64,000 bases of DNA from Macrosoma leucophasiata (lineage: Eukaryota > Arthropoda > Insecta > Lepidoptera > Hedylidae): positions 15,632,501 through 15,696,500 of the forward strand of contig JAWQUS010000010.1 in assembly GCA_036365455.1 (NCBI GenBank), written 5' to 3'. Position numbers and translations under genes: made by a program. Position 1 is the stretch's first letter, and every line of letters begins with the position of its first letter. The notes beneath the pieces were generated by a model that was given only the letters and a program-made list of their open reading frames with translations, searched no databases and was not told where the DNA came from. This document shows, one piece after another, positions 31,655-43,128 of this stretch.

Positions 31655-32668
31655 TATTTAAAATATTTTTAAATCAACGGAATAAAAATCGTCTTTCCTA
31701 ACAACAGTAGAAGCACTCCATACTAAAGTTCAAATTCAAACTTTTTGTTCCGGAGAGTTAAAAATATTTTAAGTATCAGGAAATGTTGTTTAGGTTCACT
31801 GATTAATATTTCCATGCTGTTTTACCGTGTACCTTTTTTCATTTTTTCTGTACAAATCTTGCCATGATCCATTAAACTTTCTACTACCAATAGTTTCGGC
31901 TATGCGTTGTCTGTCAGTCGCACAGACCCATAGTCGATGGTCAGTCGGTACCGAAGAGTATTATTCAATTGATTAAATTCCGGATAAAATTATTATTCAT
32001 TAATTAAATACCTATTTCACTCCTCCACTTTAACATGAAAAAGCTTTATAATATGAGGTCAATGATGTATTTGCTTCAGTGCAGACCACCAGAACACACA
32101 ACCGTATTTAAGTATAATTGCAGAATCAATAGAATTACCGTACAACGTTAGTCCATGGTAAATGTTCCCCTGTGAAACTTCACTAAGGTCTCTTGTGGAA
32201 ACTTTTTGTTTGGTCCATGCTGTGTTCGATCCGAACGTTTACTTTTCTTGTGAAAACTACTCAGCGAGAGTTATTGCTTTAGGTATGGCGGAGTAAAGTG
32301 CGCAGTAAGTCTCTATTATCTACGCCGTTAGAGTCGCGTGAATGAAGGCGAGCGAACGTGGTGGGAATTTACAAACTTACTCAATTCTCACCGTCTACTA
32401 ATGCCTAACCTATATTATCGCTCTAGCTCTTACTTGAGGTCAGGAAGGTTTAAGTTTATTGCATACATTACATTTTTCACACAATGTATAGACTGTGATA
32501 TTTTTATTGTTCTGGGACGTTCAAAAGCCTGATCCTTGATCGATACCAAAATTGCGTTGAAATTTGGTACAAGCATGTAAATTAGTGACCAAAATAAGTA
32601 CGCGTAACGAAAATAAATAAATGAATTTACCTTTGAAAAATAAGTTTTTCTAATTATGTTGCGTGATA
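31655..32668. other. Unannotated DNA
   Basis: No gene or repeat recognised; a 64-codon frame at 32338 has no known domain. Confidence 0.4.
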
Positions 32669-33236
32669 TCTATACTTAAAATAAAACTGTAGAAGTGTGA
32701 ATTCTGTACATAAAAAATATTAAAAAAAAATACATGGGGATGTTACTAGATTGATACCGAGCACAAATATATGATTAGATTTTTTTTGTCTGTCTGTCTG
32801 TCTGTCTGTTTGTTAAAGTAACACAAAATCTACCAGTCCGATTACGATGAAACTTGATGTAATTATACTTTAACCTTTGGCGCACAACACTGGGTATATT
32901 TTATCCCAAAAAAAAAATCTGTTTTTCTATGTGTTTGTGCACGCTAATTTCAGAAATGGCTTATCCGATTTGCAGTTTCACTAATATATTGTGGTAAGTT
33001 TCACTAAACATTTACCCCCTTATTCATAAACATATTTTAGCTAAAGTGTTGCTAATCTCTCCTTTGTCTTTTTCTATCCTGCACATTTGACAATGCAACT
33101 GACAAATACAAAGCATTCTATAGCTAAAGCGTATCTAAAGTATGTTTATGAATAAGGGAGTTCGTGTTTGTTTCGTGTCAATCGGTTTAGAAATAAAAAA
33201 GTTATAACAATTTAAAGAATTATATCGAATATTTTA
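32669..33236 (+). mobile_element. Helitron 5' module (2-kb family), copy 2
   Basis: 5' end TCTATACTTAAAATAAAACTG. It shares GAAGTGTGAATTCTGTAC, the TCTG run, TTTAACCTTTGGCGCACAAC, CAGAAATGGCTTATCCGAT and CGTGTCAATCGGTTTAGAAA with 23332-23750. It is interrupted by the MITE at 33015-33160. After TATCGAATATTTT it passes directly into the large minisatellite; no 3' CTAG end follows. Confidence 0.75.
33015..33160. mobile_element. 146-bp MITE, TTA duplication, copy 1
   Basis: Ends CCCCCTTATTCATAAACATA and TATGTTTATGAATAAGGGAG are inverted repeats. Flanks are TTA (33012-33014) and TTC (33161-33163). The paralogous Helitron at 23675 reads CATTTAGTGTTTG with a single TTA, i.e. the empty site. A second copy of identical length is at 42932. 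TTA duplications suggest PIF/Harbinger (inference). Confidence 0.85.
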
Positions 33237-35353
33237 TTCGACGTCGAGCGTCTCGACGCCCAGCGTCCCGTCGCCGAACGTCCCGACGCCCAGCGTCCCG
33301 ACGCCCAGCGTCCCGTCGCCGAACGTCCCGATGCCCAGCGTCCCGACGCCCAGCGTCCCGACGTCCAGCGTCCCGACGCCCAGCGTTCCGACGTCGAGCG
33401 TCCCGACGCCCAGCGTCCCGACGTCAAGCGTCCCGATGCCCAGCGTCCCGACGCCAAGAGTCCCGACGCCCAGCGTCCCGACGCCCAGCGTCCCGACGCC
33501 CAGCGTCCCGACGCCCACCGTCCCGACGCCCACCGTCCCGACGCCCAGCGTCCTGACGCCAAGCGTCCCGACGCCCAGCGTCCCAACGCACAGCGTCCCG
33601 ACGCCCAGCGTCCCGACGCCCAGCGTTCCGACGTCGAGCATCCCGACGCCCAGCGTCCCGACGTCAAGCGTCCCGATGCCCAGCGTCCCGATGCCAAGCG
33701 TCTCGACGCCCAGCGTCCCGCCGCCCAGCGTCTCGACGCCCAGCGTCCCGACGTCCAGCGTCCCGACGCCCAGCGTTCCGACGTCGAGCATCCCGACGCC
33801 CAGCGTCCCGACGTCAAGCGTCCCGATGCCCAGCGTCCCGACGTCCAGCGTCCCGACGCCCAGCGTTCCGACATCGAGCATCCCGACGCCCAGCGTCCCG
33901 ACGTCGAGCGTCCCGATGCCCAGCGTCCCGACGCCAAGCGTCCCGACGCCCAGCATCCCGACGCCCAGCATCCCGACGCCCAGCGTCCCGACGCCCAGCG
34001 TCCCGACGTCGAGCGTCCCGATGCCCAGCGTCCCGACGCCAAGCGTCCCGACGCCCAGCATCCCGACGCCCAGCGTCCCGACGACCAGCGTCCCGACGCC
34101 CAGCGTCCCGACGCCCAGCGTCCCGACTCCCAGCGTCCCGACTCCCAGCGTCCCGACGCCCAGCGTTCCGACATCGAGCATCCCGACGCCCAGCGTCCCG
34201 ACGTCGAGCGTCCCGATGCCCAGCGTCCCGACGCCAAGCGTCCCGACGCCAAGCGTCCCGACGCCCAGCATCCCGACGCCCAGCATCCCGACGCCCAGCG
34301 TCCCGACGCCCAGCGTCCCGACGTCGAGCGTCCCGATGCCCAGCGTCCCGACGTCAAGCGTCCCGACGCCCAGCATCCCGACGCCCAGCGTCCCGACGCC
34401 CAGCGTCCCGACGCCCAGCGTCCCGACGCCCAGCGTCCCGCCGCCCAGCGTCCCGACTCCCAGCGTCCCGACTCCCAGCGTCCCGACGCTCAGCGTCCCG
34501 ACGCCCAGCGTCCCGACGCCCAGCGTCCCGACGCCCAGCGTCCCGACGCCCAGCGTCCCGACTCCCAGCGTCCCGACTCCCAGCGTCCCGACGCCCAGCG
34601 TTCCGACATCGAGCATCCCGACGCCCAGCGTCCCGACGTCGAGCGTCCCGATGCCCAGCGTCCCGACGCCAAGCGTCCCGACGCCAAGCGTCCCGACGCC
34701 CAGCATCCCGACGCCCAGCATCCCGACGCCCAGCGTCCCGACGCCCAGCGTCCCGACGTCGAGCGTCCCGATGCCCAGCGTCCCGACGTCAAGCGTCCCG
34801 ACGCCCAGCATCCCGACGCCCAGCGTCCCGACGCCCAGCGTCCCGACGCCCAGCGTCCCGACGCCCAGCGTCCCGCCGCCCAGCGTCCCGACTCCCAGCG
34901 TCCCGACTCCCAGCGTCCCGACGCTCAGCGTCCCGACGCCCAGCGTCCCGACGCCCAGCGTCCCGACGCCCAGCGTCCCGACGCCCAGCGTCCCGACGCC
35001 CAGCGTCCCGACTCCCAGCGTCCCGACGCCCAGCGCCCAGCGTCCCGACGCCCAGCGTCCCGACGCCCAGCGTCCCGACGCCCAGCGTCCCGACGCCCAG
35101 CGTCCCGACGCCCAGCGTCCCGACGCCCAGCGTCCCGACGCCCAGCGTCCCGACGCCCAGCGTCCCGACGCCCAGCGTCCCGACGCCCAGCGTCCTGACG
35201 CCCAGCGTCCCGATGCCCAGCGTCCCGACCCCCAGCGTCCCGACGCCCAGCGTCCCGACGCCCAGCGTCCTGACGTCGAGCGTCTCGACGCCCAGCGTTC
35301 CGACGCCAAGCATCCCGACGCCCAGCGTCCCGACGCCCAGCGTCCCGACGCCC
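33237..35353. repeat. 15-bp GC-rich minisatellite, large array
   Basis: About 141 copies of CGTCCCGACGCCCAG (2.1 kb) with recurrent variants (GACGTCGAG, GACGCCAAG, GATGCCCAG, GACTCCCAG, AGCATC). Each monomer has three CpGs. GACGC-CCA-GCGTC inside it can fold as a 5-bp stem. Two 435-bp blocks of 29 monomers (34126-34560, 34561-34995) look identical. A 6-bp slip near 35030 shifts the register. Because 15 is a multiple of 3 and no stop fits the monomer, frames of up to 733 codons run through on both strands; I do not call these genes. Confidence 0.95.
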
Positions 35354-35437
35354 TTCTTATATCTCCGACCCGGGAATCGAACCCAGGACCCAAGCGTAGT
35401 AGTAGTGGCCTTCTACCACTAGGCTTCTGAGGCAATT
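35354..35437 (-). mobile_element. SINE-A tRNA-like head abutting the array
   Basis: Minus strand: TTGCCTCAGAAGCCTAGTGG (A box AGCCTAGTGG), GGCCACTACTACTACGCTTG, GGTCCTGGGTTCGATTCCC (perfect B box), GGGTCGGAGATATAAGAAG, then the array. The body and tail of the SINE are missing. The B box GGTTCGATTCC is the best in the window. Transcription from it would run into the array. Confidence 0.8.
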
Positions 35438-36811
35438 ATCAATTTATTACATAACAAATGTCGTCGATTTTAAGGTAATTATTTCTTACCAACCGATTTC
35501 TTCATTGGTAGTTCTTTTTGGGTTCAGTAGGATAGGTTTACATTGGAGCATATATTTTGGTTATTTTATGATAAATGAACGTAACGATAACATAATTATC
35601 TAATCTTACCAATTCCCAGAAGAGAAGTTATTTCAAATAACAATCCGAAACTAGGTTATCAATGGTACAAAAGCTATCAAGAACTATGTACCAATTATAT
35701 TCGATGCAAAACAAAATACCCTTGAGGCGACAATCTGATTTGGCGAAGCCCTTCCTATCTTTGGTCAAGGGACATTTGAAAGGAGTTTAATTTGTTCACT
35801 ATAGAATGGAACCCGTAGACCTGTGTCTATTTAAACGTTTATATTTCTTTACCCTTTTAGAGAATTTTTGTATTTCGATTATATCTTCTAGCCGCCATAA
35901 TTCATGTATGTTTAAATAATATTATTTTTACAGACTGTTTGTTTGTCGCGTGCTTTAAAAAATGTGCATAATTTATTTATTTTACTTTTACATAAGAAAT
36001 GTCTTTCAACTAAAAAACGAGCTCTTCTTGCGTTCTATGGGCATGAAATTCCACTCAGGTATTTTTTTATTGTAATCTGGTTCCATACAAATATCTGAAG
36101 ATGAAGTATCTACTTCTTATTATTTAGAGGTAAGCTTTGTCACAATCCCGTTCAATTTAATTCTCGCCCTTAATGTTTGTCGTAAAATTTTATCAGGACC
36201 TTCCTTAAAGCTGTGATAGAGACGTACATATGGTTTTTTGTGTATCCACCCAATATGTGTAGTTATTAAGGTTATTGTGGTGCTAAATAAATAAATAAAT
36301 ATCCAAACATACGCCGGATTTTATTAAATATTTATTTACCGCAAAAACCTTGATAGGCTCAAGATATCAAGATCATAAAAAATATAATGCAGAGTCAATT
36401 TACTTTAACACCCACATTATACCCGCATAATACACAAACGCAACCGACAAGAAAGTAAACACGAGTTAAAATAAAATAGTCATTGATATGAGCATTGTTA
36501 TAAAAAGAATATTATAGCTTATTTTCTCTTTTGCTCGTGTAAACACTCTCTATAAATTCTTCACGTTGATCCGCGGATGAACCCTTGCGACGTATGAAAA
36601 TAGAGGGTTCAGTACGTGGCATTTCGGCGGGGAAGATCCGTGATTCATTGTAACCCACAACCTCCGCTGTGCATCGCTCAACGCTACATCATAAATCACT
36701 CTCTGTACCCAATTAATGGAATCTACTTGGGATCCTCAAGACGTTTAAAAGTAACAACATTTCTTCAGAAAATATGAGTTTATATAATATGTTTCCCGGG
36801 AAAGTAGTGAA
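35438..36811. other. Unannotated DNA
   Basis: A short AAATA run at about 36285-36300, after GTTATTGTGGTGCTAAATAAA, may be an old LINE tail. No gene is seen. Confidence 0.35.
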
Positions 36812-36998
36812 AAAACGTAACTTCACGCCTGTAATCCCCGAAGGGGTAGGCAGAGGTAAATGTATGCATTCAAGCATACATGCAAACACCCACGATTCGC
36901 CGGTTACATTTTTGGCGCATGTAACAGGTGGCGAGCCTGTTGACATCTCCGGGCACATTACCAAACTGCGAGGTACTGGGAATTTTCCAGAAAATGGT
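36812..36998 (-). mobile_element. SINE-A, 5'-truncated
   Basis: Plus strand reads CGTAACTTCACGCCTGTAAT, CCCCGAAGGGGTAGGCAGAG, CGCCGGTTACATTTTTGGCG, GTGGCGAGCCTGTTGACATC, CCAGAAAATGG; the tRNA head is absent. Confidence 0.85.
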
Positions 36999-38024
36999 TT
37001 ATCTGATACCCGCTTTAGTGACACAATGTTCGGACATTAAACGAAGCGATAGAAGTGCCTGCGAGTGGTTTAGCGTTATCTGTTAACGAGTTCCGGTCTT
37101 CATCCCCGAATTGCATTAGTAAATCTTGATATTCACGTAGAAGTATTTTCTTACTATTTAATACATATTTTATTTTTCTACGGATAAACGTATGCTAATT
37201 ATGAGCTTACTAGCGAATTATAAACATGCTCAGTTATCAACATATAATTTCACTGTAATCAGGACTAGATCCTGTGATTCTCCTGCGCTTCATGTACAGA
37301 CAAACACGTCTCATCCGTTGAAGAATCATTGACCTACTTTTATTAAAGCTACGATATTAATTGATAAATATTTGCTTCAAAAATCATTAAGACATATCAA
37401 ATAAATTATAAATCTATACCACCATCCCTTACAGCAGTCTTATTTTAATATTACTACTTTGTTTTAACATATAAATAACGGATGTCAATGCAATTCAGAT
37501 TTAATTGTTGCCTTGATGCTAACAACATATACTGCTTACAAGAGATGGAGATATTGTAACAGGTCGTTAAATAAGATTTGCATACTTCTAAAATATAATT
37601 ATTCACGTAAAGCATATAAATGATGTAGAAATGTAGATTTCGTATAAAAGGAGGGTTCCGTTAACATTTTTAAGATGCGGACCTCTAAAAATATATTTTA
37701 GAAAGTGTCATAAAAAAATAAATCACGTCATTTTATGCTACTTTTACTGGCATGACTCAGATTGAAGAGTCCACTGCAGATTTTATTATTCAACTGACAC
37801 AGAAAGGGGAAACAAAAACAGTTTTAGAGAAATTCATCAAAAGTTTTGATTGTATTACGTACACTCAGCCTTAGACGCTTGTTAATCTTTCAGCTCTGGT
37901 TTTGTTGTGTACATTGTTTTCACAGTCGTGGGATGTGACATGCCCATATTTAAGTGGCCAATCTTTTTGTTGTTTTTCAATTATAACATGAAAATAAGTA
38001 ATTGAGAGAAAATATAGAATTTGT

Positions 38025-38091
38025 TTTTTATTATTGATGTGAGTGTAGCACGTGTTACATACACGTGCTACACTCACATTAATAATAAAAA
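38025..38091. other. 31-bp hairpin with 5-base loop
   Basis: Arms 38025-38055 and 38061-38091 pair throughout with a single G-T wobble; the core is TGTGAGTGTAGCACGTGT. The size (67 nt) and near-perfect stem resemble a small fold-back element or a pre-miRNA-like hairpin. No target duplication was recognised. Confidence 0.65.
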
Positions 38092-39429
38092 TATATATTT
38101 TATACATTAAATAGAGTATTTTTTACTAGCATACGGTATCTGAAGCGTCAATTACAAGGCGAAGATTACAAGGCAATTATAAAGATACGCTCTTTTATAA
38201 TTAGCTCTAAAACTTATTTTAAATTTCGCATGAAATATACATAAAGTTACAAAAATATAAAATAAACGGTAGCTGAAACTGATCTTTCCCAAAGAAAGCT
38301 AAATAATATTCGTATAGCAAATATGTAGCTACGTTCGTAGATGTCGCTACGAAGTTCTACGAAACATGATGGTGAAATAGATCGCGTTTTTTATGGTCTA
38401 AGACTCATTACGCCTCAGTATGCGTACGTATATTATATGTGTGAGTGGCTTGGCTGGGATCGTGGTCGGCTCCAGTTTAATTAATCTGGATTTGATGAGG
38501 GATTAAGTTTGCGCGACGCGTGACGGATCGAGAGCTCTATGCGGCCTGGTCCCCGTCTACTGCGGTTTAAAACGGATTTACCTCTCATTTCGCCTCCGCA
38601 CAATTTGTACACACGTTCAAGAAATATAATTTTACTCTTTCAATGCGGTTAAGTATATATTATCTTCGAAAAAAATGGTGGTCAAGCAGCCATCCTAAAC
38701 GTTCGTACCTTTAGGGTACTTGATGCCTTATTAAAAAGTTAATTTCTTTTGCATCAGTTAAGCTTTGGATTAAACACAGAAATTGTCAATTATATTATAT
38801 CAGTATGTAAGTTATATTCATATTACGTTTCTTGGCTACGTTCAATGAGAAATTATTCCGTAATTACATGTCATTGACAAAAAGAAGAAAATACAAAAAA
38901 TACGAAAGTGAAATGGATAGCAATATGATAAGGTTGGCTGCTTAGCACTGATTTGCACGCTTAACTTTGACGTTTTAATAATATAAACATTTTCTTTACT
39001 ACCTAAATACTATAATGCACTATAATGTATATTGTGTAACATCCCAAGCCCATTATTAGTGCCTGAGATATTGAAATATTTTGTCCACTGTAATGTTTAT
39101 GGATTTATTCATAATTTCTTAGCAAAGTAATCTTGCTTAAAATTTTGTAAACAGCTTTCCATTTCGATTCAATATAAATATTTGATCACCGCTGTAAGTA
39201 ATAATTATGACAAATGAATGGAACTCAATCTTTATCTCTTCAAATTACATAATTATGAAGTAAATAATTATTTCAAAAGATATGATATTGAATAGGATGT
39301 CCTTCGTACCGTTCTATTCGAAAATTACTAAACGTAAAATATATTTTCAGACTACAGCTACAAGCTATAGTAGATACCAAATTATGAGTATGATACAGCT
39401 TTTAGCAGAGAGAGAATGATGAAGGTAGA

Positions 39430-39530
39430 CGAGGCACGAGAGGTTTGTCTGAACCGGGATATCTGGCGCTCTACACTCTCTGCCTACCCCGTTAGGGACC
39501 TGGCGTGAAGATACATACATACATACAGCT
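39430..39530 (+). mobile_element. SINE-D tail with CATA repeats
   Basis: GACGAGGCACGAGAGG, GGGATATCTGGCGCTCTACA, CTCTGCCTACCCCGTTAGGG, ACCTGGCGTGAAGATACATAC and a short CATA run. Related pieces lie at 16200-16300 (inverted) and 51764-51825. Confidence 0.55.
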
Positions 39531-40074
39531 TTTAGCACTTTGAAAGCTTATTTTAAATAGAATATACATGACAGCCAAAAACTGCACAACAGTTCCATCT
39601 CGTCGCGTACATTATTCAACGGTGTATACAAAGGCACTGAGATGCAATTAAACGTCAGCCTAGTAAATTTTCAATATATGCCTCTTTTGGGTGTTTTTAC
39701 ATAATTTACTTAGTGTTTTTGGTTTATAGTACATAACAAATATTTACAAATTGTATTGTGAGCAGACAATGAATTTTTCAACGAAACATTCTCAATAAAT
39801 CATCCCACAACAAAACGTTCCGACCGCAAATTTTGTAATATTGAAAAGATTTCCAGGGAATAGAGAAAAGTCACACTTGGAAAACTCAATTCGTGTTTGC
39901 AATACCGTTGATAATTTACAACCGGGCCGCAGTCGTGTATAAAGTTACATAACGCTGGGATATCCTGTTAATCACAACGCGTATTAAATTGATCAAGACT
40001 CACGAGAGCCACGACACTGATTTCGTATTGTGGGCTTACTGAATTAGCTAGTGATTTCGGCATGTTTATCGCTA

Positions 40075-40300
40075 ATTGCTACAATGGTCTAGTGATAGTA
40101 GGCCACTACTTCTACGCTGGGGCCTGGGTACGACACCCAGGTCATGGGATCAGTGTTATTGGATTTTTTTTTTAATCGCAAGTTTCTCAGTGCCGCTCTT
40201 TGAGTTTGGAAGATGTCAACCCATCAAATAGGGCAAAAATGTTACTGGCGAATCGTGTATATTTTCATGTATGTTTAAATCCATGCATTTAACCCTATCA
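40075..40300 (+). mobile_element. SINE-A, strongly diverged full-length copy
   Basis: ACAATGGTCTAGTGATAGTAGG, CCACTACTTCTACGCTGGGG, CCTGGGTACGACACCCAGG (decayed B box), GATGTCAACCCATC, TACTGGCGAATCGTGTATAT, CATGTATGTTTAAATCCATG. Confidence 0.7.
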
Positions 40301-41021
40301 CAGAAATCTAAAGTAAAGTATTTTCCATCAGACCTCCACCAACCGCACAGATAGGTGGAGGTGTCACGGAAATTACCTTTACGGAAAGTAGGAAAATGCG
40401 TGAAGTTATGTTGTATAATGTTTTCTTTCTTTGTTTAAGCGTATGAATGCATTACAAAATATAAGTTAATATGTATTACAAAATATAAGGTTGTGGACGT
40501 GTTTAATGAACACTTCAACCTAATGAAGGCCATTTTAATATAATTCATAATTTGTTTTTACTTTCACAAATTATCAGTGGAATGTCGTGTTACAACATCA
40601 CAGAAACACCTGTTGTAATATTTACGTATAGATATTCGCAAATTTGGTAAAGTAGTTAAAACACAAAATTGTTTACACGGCTAAACAAAAACAGACAATA
40701 TGCCGTATAAACCCGACATTAGAGTGAACTCCGTTGCTTGTAACATTACACCTATGAAGGTCCAAATGTATGTTAGTCCAGTTATGTCTTAATCCGGGAT
40801 ACGGACAATTTTCGTGTAAAATTTCATTTAGCCCGCTGAATGACTTGAGTATGATCCAGGATAAACAAATTGCTTACAATTTTTCCCTAATTTCGAGTTG
40901 CTTAGGGAGTTCATGGGTAGAGATTAAAAATAACTTTTTCAGATTTATCTTTTCAATTGACATACAGTGAAATAACTTTATAATGACAAAAAATAGTATT
41001 CAATTAAACTTTTAATTTAGA
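40301..41021. other. Unannotated DNA
   Basis: No gene or repeat recognised. Confidence 0.4.
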
Positions 41022-41310
41022 TATTACTGGTGGTAGAGCTCCAGTGATGGAGCTCGCGGACGTAGGCACCAGCGCATTACCTAATATACTTACCGCTAAA
41101 TGGCGGTGTTCAGCACTATCGTGTTCCGGTCAGGTGGTAATGTATGGCCCTGTAATTTCCGGCACAGAGGCATAACACCTTAGGCCTCAGGAGTGGTAAC
41201 TCATCTGCATTTTGACCTTAGTCTTTGTGTGGGTGTCTATAGGCTGCAGTCATCACTTAACATCAATGTGAACTGCATACCTGTTCGCCACTTCCATTAC
41301 ATAAAAATAC
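41022..41310 (-). mobile_element. Metulj-like repeat M, full copy
   Basis: TACTGGTGGTAGAGCTCCAG, the terminal palindrome with one change (GATGGAGCTC), GGCGGTGTTCAGCACTATCG, TGTGTGGGTGTCTATAGGCT and CCACTTCCATTACATAAAAA show a nearly intact inverted copy. Confidence 0.88.
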
Positions 41311-42731
41311 AGTTTTGGACGAAATATAAAGTAGGTAGGAAATATGTGAATAGTATAAGAAAATCACACATGATTTAATCTTATCTCAATACGAAAATAT
41401 ACTGAGAGATGAAGAGTCTCAGAATAATTAAAACCAGCTAATTACACGAACGTAATTCGACAACGGAAAATTTACCACCGAGATTACGTACGCACATCTT
41501 GAAATATGCGATAACTTCCGCAACATGAACAAAATCCATTACATTAATGTTAAAGAAGAGCAACAATACGTCACTGTCAGGCGAGTGGGGCCGGGAAGTG
41601 ATTTCAAAGGCGAAATGCCCGCAACGTGCCATGACTTCCGATGCTATCACGTGAACTACATTAATATTTCCCAGAATTAGTGGACGTGACTGTTTGTCAA
41701 CAACTTGACTACTCGTATCATCTGAATCGTAATCTGAATTCATTTTGCCGGATCCTCCGGGCCTTCTAATATAATAATAATATGAAGTCAACGGCACATA
41801 CTATGGTCTCGTGCGGTACGGAGGCCCTCATTAGACGGAGCTCCCGTTCTAATGAGAGGACAGACGAAACCCAACACATTTCATCTACGCGTCTTGATAT
41901 GATGGTTGGTAACTTAATCACCTGTAACAAAATGCGAAATTGTTATATGAAATTCTTGTAGACTCTCCAAGATTGATGTCATATTAAAACGATATTACAT
42001 TTCAACTACGTATATACATGACCTATTGAAACATTCGCAAAATCCTTCTGCGGATTTCGAAGCGAAATCTACGGAAAAGTGACGGCATAGGAAGAAATAA
42101 CAAACCCATTACGAGGACCCGGATTTAAAGCCAACTCCACATCTCTACGTACCATTATTTTCCCTTTTAGAAATGGGCAAAATAAAACCATACCTACGTA
42201 TCCGGCACATTATACTTACTGAGGATAGGCAAAGGTAGCAGGCATGTTTACATGTGACCAATAAAAAATAGAGAACATTGGGTCGAGAATCTATAGAAAT
42301 AAACCGAAGCGGAGAATTATTCAGTTTATTCATTTATTTCATATAATTAGGCTCCTGGAGAGCACTTTTACATCGTAATTTTTTTTAAACTAACCTAGAG
42401 TGAATAACCACTAATAATAATAAAAAAAAACACATAATAAATTAAATAGACACTGAACAATTTTGTATACTATGGAAAGCATAAATTATTTACAAATTCC
42501 TCCATTTCAAAAGAAACTGAGATAGAATAAATTTGGTCGTCATAATAAAGGTTATTCACTTGGCAGAATAATATAAATATATAAATATAATAATTATAAA
42601 TGTTGAGATGGCAACATAGGTACAAGTAGATATATGGGTAGATAGGTATTTCGTTAAAGTATTTGTATATTACAAATTCCTTTTTCTTTACTAGAAAGTT
42701 GTGAATCATAAAATATGGTAATAAACGTCTC
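41311..42731. other. Unannotated DNA with one suggestive open region
   Basis: 41438-41797 is open on both strands. The minus frame (119 codons) reads MNSDYDSDDTSSQVVDKQSR then two similar segments (NINVVHVIASEVMARC and NINVMDFVHVAEVIAYF). A stop-free plus frame, about 41455-41677, also repeats (EICDNFRNMNKIHYINV, TCHDFRCYHVNYINI). The cause is a degenerate ~97-bp tandem duplication in the DNA. I recognise no family. A 12-bp-arm hairpin near 41828-41858 (CTCATTAGA/TCTAATGAG) follows. Confidence 0.35.
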
Positions 42732-43128
42732 TAATTGGCAGTAGAGTTCCAGTGTCGCGATTCGAAGGTGTAGGCTCCACCGTATTACTGCCTCCAAGTG
42801 TTGAACACTACCATTAAATGTATGACCCTGTATGACAAAAGCACAGCAATTTAGGTGTCAGGGTAAACAATACATTTACATTTTTATCTCTGGTTTGTGA
42901 AAGTCTATAGGCTGCATTATTTACCTACTTACCCCCTTATTCATAAACGTATTTTAGCTAAAGTGTTGCTAATCTCTCCTTTGTCTTTTTCTATCCTACA
43001 CATTTGACAATGCAACTGACAAAGACAAAGCATTCTATAGCTAAAAGGTATCTAATGTACGTTTATGAATAAGGGGGTTACTATCCATAAGAATTGTATG
43101 TTTGTTTGCCACAATGAATACATTAAAA
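42732..43128 (-). mobile_element. Metulj-like repeat M, old copy split by a MITE
   Basis: GGCAGTAGAGTTCCAGTGTC, GGCTCCACCGTATTACTGCC, GTGTTGAACACTACCATTAA, AAGTCTATAGGCTGCATTAT, then the 146-bp MITE, then ATTGTATGTTTGTTTGCCAC. The MITE is therefore younger than this copy. Confidence 0.7.
42932..43077. mobile_element. 146-bp MITE, TTA duplication, copy 2
   Basis: CCCCCTTATTCATAAACGTA at the left and TACGTTTATGAATAAGGGGG at the right are perfect 20-bp inverted repeats. TTA flanks both sides exactly (42929-42931, 43078-43080). The interior matches the 33015 copy with few differences. Confidence 0.9.

Larger units (their letters stand above)
36999..40074. other. Unannotated DNA, longest repeat-poor stretch
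   Basis: Only the hairpin at 38025 and a SINE-D tail at 39430 are recognised. 38440-38600 is GC-richer (GCTTGGCTGGGATCGTGGTC) without an open frame I can name; it might be single-copy host sequence such as a regulatory region, but nothing visible proves this. Confidence 0.35.

Noticed and set aside
33237..35353. CRISPR array
   Set aside because: The 15-bp units are contiguous without unique spacers, and the DNA is eukaryotic.
33212..35435. Open frames of 381, 699 and 733 codons through the minisatellite
   Set aside because: Each is a five-residue repeat in several frames and both strands at once, as expected when a 15-bp monomer lacks stops. No start context, unique domain or codon bias supports a protein.
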